Part shown: positions 1 to 5,826 of the stretch, piece by piece
How positions within the stretch are numbered: the stretch's first letter is position 1
Layout of the letters: every line of letters starts with the position of its first letter
Source of the DNA: Flavobacterium sp.
Lineage (GTDB): Bacteria; Bacteroidota; Bacteroidia; Flavobacteriales; Flavobacteriaceae
DNA length: 5,826 nucleotides
Assembly: GCA_030150335.1 (NCBI GenBank)
Contig: JASLGC010000228.1
Span: forward strand, 1-5,826
Direction of reading: 5' to 3'
Notes under the pieces: generated by a model
Told to the model about the DNA's origin: nothing
Seen by the model: the letters and a program-made list of their open reading frames with translations, nothing else
Databases searched by the model: none
Position numbers and translations under genes: made by a program

Positions 1-1
1 T

Positions 2-370
2 CTGAGTAGTTATGCACAAGAAGTTAAATACCAGTTGAGTACTCATATTCTGGATATTTCACAAGGACATCCTTCAGAAGGTGTTAAAGTTAAATTAGAA
101 AAGCTTACGGGAGATAAATGGGAAAGTATTAGTGAGAAAACTACAAATAAAGATGGGCGTATTGGTGATTTTTTAAAATATGAAGAAGGGAATGCTGATA
201 ATAAAGGTATTTATCGTTTAACATTTTTTACTAAACCATATTTTGAAAAGAATAATTTAGAGAGTTTTTATCCTTTTATAGAGGTGACTTTTGAAATAAA
301 AGATGGCATGCATTACCATGTGCCAATTACGTTAAGTCCGTTTGGGTATTCAACGTACAGAGGGAGTTGA
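2..370 (+). CDS. uraH: Exported 5-hydroxyisourate hydrolase (transthyretin-like family), 5'-partial
   Basis: This enzyme hydrolyses 5-hydroxyisourate, the product of urate oxidation, to OHCU on the way to allantoin. The reading frame is open to the left edge, so the true start lies outside the window. The visible 122 residues begin with LSSYAQEVKYQ, which looks like the end of a Sec signal peptide with an SYA|Q signal peptidase I site; I infer a periplasmic enzyme, as for E. coli HiuH. The mature part covers the whole transthyretin-like domain. The three residues expected in the active site are present: His15 in STHILD, Arg53 in KDGRI and His106 in HYHVP. The protein ends with the family's C-terminal signature YSTYRGS (residues 116-122). 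A TTG at 35-37 lies in frame, but starting there would discard the export signal, so I do not use it. No uricase or OHCU decarboxylase gene is visible beside it, and the next genes are convergent. The family call is very secure; the periplasmic location is an inference from a partial signal. Confidence 0.95.
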   Translation: MSSYAQEVKYQLSTHILDISQGHPSEGVKVKLEKLTGDKWESISEKTTNKDGRIGDFLKYEEGNADNKGIYRLTFFTKPYFEKNNLESFYPFIEVTFEIKDGMHYHVPITLSPFGYSTYRGS

Positions 371-377
371 TTACGAT

Positions 378-421
378 AAAAAAAGCTCTAAGAAAGTAGA
401 TTCTTTCTTAGAGCTTTTTTT
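378..421. terminator. Bidirectional intrinsic terminator between convergent uraH and the lactonase genes
   Basis: The hairpin has a perfect 12-bp core stem (385-396 pairing with 403-414) and a 6-base loop, TAGATT. It is flanked by seven A on the left (378-384) and seven T on the right (415-421), which extend the pairing to 19 bp. Read rightward it gives a stem followed by a U-run seven bases after the uraH stop. Read leftward it gives the same structure directly after the TAG stop of the lipoprotein lactonase gene at 422-424. The symmetry and the position between two converging genes make a shared two-way terminator the natural reading. Confidence 0.93.
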
Positions 422-1453
422 CTATCTCATTTTTATCTTCAAGACCTTATCGCTATTTGTTATGAAAATAGTCTTACCGTCTTGACTTAAAGAACAGTTA
501 GATGCACGTTCTTTAGTGTTTATTTTAGCGACTAATTCACCATTTGCTGTGAATACCCAAATGCCGCCTGGAGCAGAGGTAAAGATGTTTCCATTGGGAT
601 CAACCTTTAATCCATCTGGAGTAGCTAAGCCTTGTTTCCAATAAGGTTTGAAATCATAGAATACTTTACTAGAGGTGATGTTTTTATTGTTATCTACTGA
701 ATATTCATATAATAACGCTTTCTCTGGATTAGAGTTTGTAATGTATAATTTGCTTTCATCAGGAGAGAAGGCAAGTCCGTTAGGATGTGAGATACTGTCG
801 ATAAATACGCTTAGTTGTTTTTCAGTGTTCAATTTGAAGACAGCATTGATGTTTTGCTCTTTTTGGTCATTACTACTGATACCATAATCCGGATCTGTAA
901 AGTAATAATTTCCTTGTTTGTCTTGAATTATGTCATTAGGGCTATTTATTTTCTTTCCATTATAATGCTGTACTAAAAAGCTATACTTTGGTTCAGGTTT
1001 ATCTAAAGGGGCATCCATTATGGCAATAGCACGATTTCCATGTTGACATAAAATAAGTTGTCCTTCTTTGTTTAATAGAAGTCCGTTAGATCCCATTTCA
1101 CCATCATGTATAAAATCTTTATCTGTAAGTCCTGAAGGAGTAAGGTAAGTTGTGATACCTTCATCTTGTGTCCATTTGTACACTTTGTTTTCAGGAACGT
1201 CAGAAAAGAGTAACATCTGTTTATCTTCGATCCACAACGGACCCTCTGTCCATGTAAATCCATCTCCAATGATGTTGATAGTAGCAGACTCATTGATTAT
1301 TTGTTTTCCTTTGTCTGATACGTATTCAATGGAAAATAAATCAGTAGTTGTCTCAATTTTTTCTTTAATATTTTCTTGGGTCTTATTGTCTTTGCAACTT
1401 ATTGCTGTAATCGACAATAGGATAGATAGGGGAATTGCGTAATGTTTTTTCAT
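422..1453 (-). CDS. SMP-30/gluconolactonase-family lipoprotein
   Basis: This 343-residue protein belongs to the SMP-30/gluconolactonase/LRE family (COG3386 type), six-bladed beta-propellers that use a divalent metal to hydrolyse lactones. Residues 1-20 form a lipoprotein signal peptide: charged MKKH, a hydrophobic stretch, then AIS|C with Cys20 as the predicted lipid-modified residue. A polar linker to about residue 45 precedes the propeller. By motif, the family metal and substrate residues appear intact: Glu70 in WTEGPLW, Asn173 in NSPNDII, Asn225 in HPNGLAFS and Asp280 in TPDGLKVD. Other family motifs are YFTDPDYG and LYITNSNP. The ATG at 1451-1453 is one base beyond the TAA stop of the upstream paralog, so translation is probably coupled; no strong Shine-Dalgarno is visible, which is usual in Bacteroidota. 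The stop codon abuts the terminator stem. The sequence is roughly half identical by eye to its neighbour. Gluconolactonase activity is the default family guess; another lactone or ester substrate is equally possible. Confidence 0.9.
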   Translation of the reverse strand: MKKHYAIPLSILLSITAISCKDNKTQENIKEKIETTTDLFSIEYVSDKGKQIINESATINIIGDGFTWTEGPLWIEDKQMLLFSDVPENKVYKWTQDEGITTYLTPSGLTDKDFIHDGEMGSNGLLLNKEGQLILCQHGNRAIAIMDAPLDKPEPKYSFLVQHYNGKKINSPNDIIQDKQGNYYFTDPDYGISSNDQKEQNINAVFKLNTEKQLSVFIDSISHPNGLAFSPDESKLYITNSNPEKALLYEYSVDNNKNITSSKVFYDFKPYWKQGLATPDGLKVDPNGNIFTSAPGGIWVFTANGELVAKINTKERASNCSLSQDGKTIFITNSDKVLKIKMR

Positions 1454-1454
1454 G

Positions 1455-2438
1455 TTATTGTCTTAGTTTTAATCTTAATACTCTATCACTTGCTGTAATA
1501 TAAAGCGTTTTGAAGTCTTCAGTAAACGAACAATTTGATGTAACAAAAGGAATGCGTACTCTTGCAATTAATTCTATGTTTTGATTGAAAACCCAAAGTC
1601 CATCAGGCCCCGTTGTAAAGATATTACCATATCTGTCCACTTTTAGTCCATCTGGATTTCCTGAAGTTTCACTTACAAATGGAGTATAGTCAAAAGCAAG
1701 TTCTTCATTGATTATTTCACCTTGAGGAGTTAGTTCATAGCGGAATAAATATGCTTGTTTAGGATTTGAATTTGTTACATACATAAATCTATAATCTAAT
1801 GAAAAAGCTATACCATTTGGGTGGGTATGATGCTTTTGAACAAGATGTACTATTCCATCAGTGTCAATTTTGTATAATCCACTAAATGGTATTTCTTGAT
1901 GACTTACCGATTCAAGACCATAAGTAGGGTCAGAAAAGTATATGTTGCCTCTGTGGTCTTCAGCAAGGTCATTAGGACTATTAAATCTCTGTCCTTTATA
2001 ATTGTCTGCAACAGTTATAAATTTAGATGAAGGATGATTTATTGGGGCGTCCATTTTAGCAATTCTTCTATCACCGTGTTGGCATAAGATAAGTTCACCT
2101 GCTTTGCTTAGAATTAGTGCATTAGAACCCAGTTCACCATCTCGCGTTCCTTCTTGGGTAAAACCAGAAGGCTCCAAGTAAACTTTAGGTTGTTCAAACT
2201 CATCTTTCCAATATAGAATACGATTATTTGGAATATCTGAAAAAAGAAGCATTTGTTCGTTAGGAATCCATAAGGCACCTTCTGCCCATTTATACCCTTC
2301 TCCTATAATTTCTAAGTAGGCATTATCGTCAAAGATTAGCTTAGCTGTAGGGTCAAGAATGTCAATTTCTCCAACTCTTTTTCTTTTAGATAGTGAGTTG
2401 TTTATTCTATTTCTATCTGATGAACTAGCATTTATCAT
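1455..2438 (-). CDS. SMP-30/gluconolactonase-family protein, predicted cytoplasmic
   Basis: This 327-residue paralog of the downstream lipoprotein is also a six-bladed beta-propeller lactonase by family. The expected metal and substrate residues are present: Glu53 in WAEGALW, Asn156 in NSPNDLA, Asn208 in HPNGIAFS and Asp263 in NPDGLKVD. The same accessory motifs recur, including ILCQHGDRR, YFSDPTYG and YVTNSNP. The first 25 residues are polar and basic (Ser, Arg, Asn, Lys) with no hydrophobic core, so I see no signal peptide and infer a cytoplasmic location. The ATG at 2436-2438 is the only plausible start: an in-frame TAA lies 12 bases upstream (2451-2453), and the next methionine is residue 63, inside the first blade. 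It is the first gene of a two-gene unit, ending one base before the lipoprotein gene begins. Family assignment is firm; the substrate is unknown. Confidence 0.9.
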   Translation of the reverse strand: MINASSSDRNRINNSLSKRKRVGEIDILDPTAKLIFDDNAYLEIIGEGYKWAEGALWIPNEQMLLFSDIPNNRILYWKDEFEQPKVYLEPSGFTQEGTRDGELGSNALILSKAGELILCQHGDRRIAKMDAPINHPSSKFITVADNYKGQRFNSPNDLAEDHRGNIYFSDPTYGLESVSHQEIPFSGLYKIDTDGIVHLVQKHHTHPNGIAFSLDYRFMYVTNSNPKQAYLFRYELTPQGEIINEELAFDYTPFVSETSGNPDGLKVDRYGNIFTTGPDGLWVFNQNIELIARVRIPFVTSNCSFTEDFKTLYITASDRVLRLKLRQ

Positions 2439-2439
2439 T

Positions 2440-2454
2440 TTAAATAATATTTAA
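2440..2454. repeat. AT-only palindrome just upstream of the first lactonase start codon
   Basis: Six-base perfect arms TTAAAT (2440-2445) and ATTTAA (2449-2454) flank the central AAT. It ends one base before the ATG of the cytoplasmic lactonase, where the ribosome would bind. It could be an operator half-site pair, or simply chance in AT-rich DNA. The stem would be weak in RNA because it has no G-C pairs. Confidence 0.3.
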
Positions 2455-2531
2455 GGGGGATGATAGCTTAAATATACTTAATTTATATGTGTAAGTGTTT
2501 GTTTTTTAGTTATTTGTTTGATAATTGAACA

Positions 2532-2564
2532 CATAAAATAATAGGTGGATTGGTTTATTAACAA
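2532..2564 (-). promoter_or_regulatory. Candidate Bacteroidota-type promoter for the lactonase pair
   Basis: Reading the minus strand, a TTG at 2564-2562 is followed after 18 bases by TATTATTT (2543-2536), or after 21 bases by TATTTTAT (2540-2533). Both resemble the phylum's -33 TTG and -7 TAnnTTTG arrangement but neither is an exact match. The position fits, downstream of the purL terminator and about 95 bases before the first lactonase start. The whole stretch 2439-2586 is very AT-rich, so chance matches are likely and this remains tentative. I see no conserved riboswitch or other RNA in the remaining leader. Confidence 0.28.
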
Positions 2565-2586
2565 GTAAGAAGAGTAGAATAGGGAT

Positions 2587-2615
2587 AAAAAAACGCCTTC
2601 TGATTTAGAAGGCGT
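2587..2615 (-). terminator. Intrinsic terminator of purL
   Basis: On the minus strand a 9-bp stem (2607-2615 pairing with 2593-2601) encloses a 5-base loop and includes a GC-rich ACGCC/GGCGT block. It is followed by a T-run (2593-2587 read on that strand). It begins 13 bases after the purL stop at 2629-2631. It implies that the lactonase genes downstream need their own promoter rather than relying on purL read-through. Confidence 0.9.
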
Positions 2616-2628
2616 CTTTAAGTTTATA

Positions 2629-5600
2629 TTATTTAGAATTGTTTTCTTCAATCCATTTTCTTGCATTAACAAATGCTTCCATCCAAGGAGAAACTTCGTC
2701 TTTTCTTCCTTCTGGGTAATTAGCCCAATGCCATTGGAATAATGAGCGTTCGATGTGAGGCATCATTACTAAGTGGCGTCCTGTAGTGTCACACATCATT
2801 GCTGTGTTGAAGTCAGAACCATTAGGGTTCGCAGGATATGCTTCATAAGCGTATTTACCTACGATGTTGTATTTATCTTCTGTTTCAGGTAAGTTGAATT
2901 TACCTTCACCATGAGATATCCAAACTCCTAATGTACTTCCTGCTAATGTAGAAAGCATAATAGAGTTGTTTTCTTGAATAGTAACAGAAGTAAAGTTACT
3001 CTCGTGTTTCTGAGAATCATTGTGTTTCATCTTACCATGAACAGGGTGTTCAGGGTTGATTAACTCTAATTCCATAAACAATTGACATCCATTACAAATA
3101 CCAACAGATAATGTGTCTTTTCTTGCGAAGAAGTTCTTTAATGCCGTATTTGCTTTTTCATTGTACATAAATGCACCAGCCCATCCTTTTGCAGAACCTA
3201 ATACGTCTGAGTTAGAGAAACCACCAACAGCCCCAATGAATTGGATATCTTCTAATGTTTCTCTACCAGAGATAAGGTCAGTCATATGAACGTCTTTCAC
3301 ATCAAAACCAGCTAAGTACATTGCGTTTGCAACTTCTCTTTCTGAGTTACTTCCTTTTTCACGGATGATAGCCGCTTTAGGACGTGGTTTAGAAGCGTCA
3401 ATTACAGGTTTTTTACCGTCGAATTGAGCAGGGAAGTTGAATTGTAATGGTTGAACTTTATAGTTATTGAAACGGTCAGTAGCTCTGTTGTTTTTAGTTT
3501 GTTTTTGGTCTAACAAATAAGATGTTTTAAACCAAGTATCTCTTAATGCAGGCACGCTGAATTCGAAGTGATCATTTCCATTTGTAAAGGTAACTTTCTC
3601 ATCAGTTGTAACACTACCGATTTTTACAGCATCAACACCTTTTGTAGCAAGAGCTTTTTCAAATGCTTTGTCGTCTTTCGCTTGAACGATTAACGCAATG
3701 TTTTCATTAAATAATGCTTTCACTGTGTCTTTTTCATTCAAAGCAGTTAAGTCGTACTTAGCACCTAAGTTAATATCAGCGAAAGTCATTTCTAACAATG
3801 AAGTAATTAAACCACCACTTCCGATATCGTGACCAGCAGCAATTTGTTCGTCAACGATTAACTCTTGAATTGCATTAAAAGTATTTTTGAAGTAAGCAGC
3901 ATCCTGAATAGTAGGAGCGTCTTGACCAATTTTGTTTAATACTTGAGCAAAAGAAGAACCTCCTAATTTGAAGCTATCTTTAGACAAGTTAATATAATAG
4001 ATAGAGCCCGCGTTTTTGTTTAAAACAGGTTCTACAACTTTAGTAATATCAGTACAGTTTGCCGCAGCAGAGATAATTACTGTACCAGGAGCAATAACCT
4101 CGTCATTTGGATATTTTTGTTTCATAGACAAAGAATCCTTTCCAGTTGGGATATTGATTCCTAACTCGATTGCGAAGTCAGAACAAGCCTTTACAGCTTC
4201 GTATAAACGTGCATCTTCACCAGGGTTATTACAAGCCCACATCCAGTTAGCTGATAATGATACTTTATCGATACCATCTTTTAACGGAGCCCAAACAATG
4301 TTAGACAATGATTCAGCAATAGCGTTTCTACTTCCAGCAGCAGGATCTATCAATGCAACAACAGGAGCATGTCCTACAGTAGTAGCGATACCTTCTTTTC
4401 CTTTGAAGTCAAGAGCCATAGCACCAAGGTTGTTCAATGGAAGTTGTAATGTACCAACACATTGTTGTTTAGCCACACGACCACCTACACAACGGTCAAC
4501 TTTATTCGTTAACCAATCTTTAGAACCTACAGCTTCTAACTGTAGTAATTTGTCTAAGTATTGAGCAACGTTTGCTACTGAATAATCTAAATCAGCATAA
4601 ACGCGTTTAATTGTTTTGTCTTCCATGATTGTTTTTGGTGAACTACCAAACATATCACTTAGTTCAAAGTCCATTGGTTTAGCACCAGTCGTTTTAGATT
4701 CAATCGTAAAACGGTCATCAGTAGTTACCTCACCAACAGTATACATTGGAGCACGTTCTCTTTCAGCGATACGAGCTAATGTGTCAATATCTTTTTTACC
4801 AATAACTAATCCCATTCTTTCTTGAGACTCGTTACCGATAGTTTCTTTTGCAGATAGGGTAGGGTCACCTACAGGTAATTTATCCAAATCAATATTACCT
4901 CCAGTTTCCTCTACTAATTCAGATAAACAGTTCAAGTGTCCACCTGCACCGTGATCGTGAATAGATACAATAGGATTATGTTCCGCTTCAACCATACCAC
5001 GGATAGCATTAGCAGCTCTTTTTTGCATTTCAGGGTTAGAACGTTGGATAGCATTAAGCTCAATACCAGAACCAAAAGCTCCTGTATTAGCAGAAGATAC
5101 AGCTGCACCTCCCATACCAATTCTATAGTTCTCACCACCAAGGATTACAATTTGGTCACCTTCTTCTGGTTTGTGTTTGATTGCTTGTTCTAATTTACCA
5201 TATCCGATACCACCAGCTTGCATAATTACTTTGTCAAAACCAAGTTTACGAGCTTCTTCCTCATGTTCAAATGTAAGGATAGAACCTGTAATTAAAGGTT
5301 GACCGAATTTGTTACCAAAGTCTGAAGCCCCATTAGACGCTTTAATTAAGATATCAATAGGTGTTTGGTATAACCAAGCTCTTTCATCCATTGCTTTTTC
5401 CCAAGGACGGTTTTCTTCCAAACGAGAATAAGACGTCATATAGATTGCAGTTCCTGCAAGAGGTAAAGAACCTTGTCCACCAGCTAAACGGTCGCGGATT
5501 TCTCCACCAGCCCCAGTAGCAGCTCCATTGAAAGGTTCAACAGTAGTAGGGAAGTTATGTGTTTCTGCTTTTAAAGAGATAACAGAATTGAACTCTGTTT

Positions 5601-5826
5601 CTGCATAAAAGTCAGGTTTGTCTGCTGATTTAGGAGCAAACTGTGTTACTTTAGGTCCTTTGACAAAAGCAACATTATCTTTATAAGCTGAAACGATATC
5701 ATTAGGATTTGTTTCAGATGTTTTCTTAATTAATTTGAATAGGGAAGTAGGTTGTTCTACTCCGTCTATTACGAAAGTACCGTTGAAAATCTTGTGACGA
5801 CAGTGTTCAGAGTTTACCTGAGAGAA
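2629..5826 (-). CDS. purL: Phosphoribosylformylglycinamidine synthase, single-chain form, 5'-partial
   Basis: PurL (EC 6.3.5.3) catalyses the ATP- and glutamine-dependent conversion of FGAR to FGAM in de novo purine synthesis. The frame is open through the right edge, so the start lies outside. The 1065 visible residues compare with about 1,220-1,300 for this form, so roughly 150-200 N-terminal residues (the PurS-like part) are missing. The synthetase core shows NSEHCRHKIF (5-14), KAETHNFPT (86-94), GAATGAGGEIRD (101-112), HDHGAGG (290-296), PTGKDSLSMK (560-569) and HDIGSGG (666-672). The C-terminal class I glutaminase domain starts near residue 815. Its triad is visible as Cys911 in GICNGCQ, with His1024 and Glu1026 in MPHIER. 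An ATG at 5437-5439 is internal, not the start: the conserved ETHN and GGEIRD motifs lie upstream of it in the same frame. No frameshift or stop is seen. Its own terminator follows 13 bases downstream, and I see no other purine synthesis gene in the window. Confidence 0.98.
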   Translation of the reverse strand, partial: FSQVNSEHCRHKIFNGTFVIDGVEQPTSLFKLIKKTSETNPNDIVSAYKDNVAFVKGPKVTQFAPKSADKPDFYAETEFNSVISLKAETHNFPTTVEPFNGAATGAGGEIRDRLAGGQGSLPLAGTAIYMTSYSRLEENRPWEKAMDERAWLYQTPIDILIKASNGASDFGNKFGQPLITGSILTFEHEEEARKLGFDKVIMQAGGIGYGKLEQAIKHKPEEGDQIVILGGENYRIGMGGAAVSSANTGAFGSGIELNAIQRSNPEMQKRAANAIRGMVEAEHNPIVSIHDHGAGGHLNCLSELVEETGGNIDLDKLPVGDPTLSAKETIGNESQERMGLVIGKKDIDTLARIAERERAPMYTVGEVTTDDRFTIESKTTGAKPMDFELSDMFGSSPKTIMEDKTIKRVYADLDYSVANVAQYLDKLLQLEAVGSKDWLTNKVDRCVGGRVAKQQCVGTLQLPLNNLGAMALDFKGKEGIATTVGHAPVVALIDPAAGSRNAIAESLSNIVWAPLKDGIDKVSLSANWMWACNNPGEDARLYEAVKACSDFAIELGINIPTGKDSLSMKQKYPNDEVIAPGTVIISAAANCTDITKVVEPVLNKNAGSIYYINLSKDSFKLGGSSFAQVLNKIGQDAPTIQDAAYFKNTFNAIQELIVDEQIAAGHDIGSGGLITSLLEMTFADINLGAKYDLTALNEKDTVKALFNENIALIVQAKDDKAFEKALATKGVDAVKIGSVTTDEKVTFTNGNDHFEFSVPALRDTWFKTSYLLDQKQTKNNRATDRFNNYKVQPLQFNFPAQFDGKKPVIDASKPRPKAAIIREKGSNSEREVANAMYLAGFDVKDVHMTDLISGRETLEDIQFIGAVGGFSNSDVLGSAKGWAGAFMYNEKANTALKNFFARKDTLSVGICNGCQLFMELELINPEHPVHGKMKHNDSQKHESNFTSVTIQENNSIMLSTLAGSTLGVWISHGEGKFNLPETEDKYNIVGKYAYEAYPANPNGSDFNTAMMCDTTGRHLVMMPHIERSLFQWHWANYPEGRKDEVSPWMEAFVNARKWIEENNSK

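Noticed and set aside
35..37. TTG as the start codon of uraH
   Set aside because: The frame continues upstream to the window edge with signal-peptide-like residues, and a start here would leave only two residues before the conserved HILD strand.
675..1442. Open frames on the + strand opposite the lipoprotein lactonase gene (675-887 and 1152-1442)
   Set aside because: They are antisense to a clear SMP-30 gene whose conserved motifs explain the sequence. They have no recognisable domains.
2478..2672. A 64-codon minus-strand frame in the purL-lactonase spacer, with a hydrophobic stretch and a cysteine resembling a lipoprotein signal
   Set aside because: It overlaps the 3' end of purL and runs through the purL terminator hairpin. 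It is not in frame with the downstream lactonase and has no conserved content.
4016..4564. A 182-codon open frame on the + strand opposite purL
   Set aside because: It lies fully antisense to strongly conserved purL coding sequence, its translation resembles no family I know, and no promoter or terminator goes with it.
5437..5439. ATG as the start codon of purL
   Set aside because: Conserved PurL motifs (SEHCRHK, KAETHN, GGEIRD) are encoded in the same frame upstream, between 5440 and 5826, so this methionine is internal.
1..5826. CRISPR arrays, tRNA or rRNA genes, insertion sequences, defence or toxin-antitoxin modules
   Set aside because: I looked for spaced direct repeats, cloverleaf-like segments, transposase motifs and small overlapping gene pairs and saw none. 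Recognised genes and short spacers account for nearly the whole window.

Overview
This AT-rich window most likely comes from a member of the Bacteroidota, probably the Flavobacteriaceae. The reasons are a single-chain (long-form) PurL whose glutaminase motifs match my recollection of that phylum, a lipoprotein signal followed by Lys-Asp after the lipid-modified cysteine, A/T-rich start regions with no clear Shine-Dalgarno sequence, and very low GC in the intergenic DNA. No database was searched, so the genus is not assigned.

Layout, left to right. At the left edge, the 3' part of an exported 5-hydroxyisourate hydrolase gene (uraH, + strand) ends at 370. A strong symmetrical hairpin with an A-run on one side and a T-run on the other (378-421) separates it from convergent genes and can terminate transcription from both sides. 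Everything to the right is on the minus strand. Two tandem SMP-30/gluconolactonase-family paralogs, 1455-2438 and then 422-1453, are separated by a single base and almost certainly share a transcript. The first-translated one has no export signal, while the second has a lipoprotein signal peptide. A 190-base intergenic stretch (2439-2628) holds the purL terminator and a tentative Bacteroidota-type promoter for the lactonase pair. From 2629 to the right edge lies purL, the large phosphoribosylformylglycinamidine synthase of de novo purine synthesis. Its 5' end is outside the window.

How the genes relate. PurL acts in purine synthesis and UraH in the late steps of urate breakdown, but they lie on opposite strands with independent terminators, so I do not read them as a functional unit. 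The SMP-30 pair probably hydrolyses sugar lactones or related esters, one copy in the cytoplasm and one anchored to a membrane; the true substrate cannot be read from sequence. I see no mobile element, CRISPR array, RNA gene, toxin-antitoxin or defence module. Apart from the compartment-split lactonase pair, the window looks like ordinary housekeeping and metabolic chromosome.
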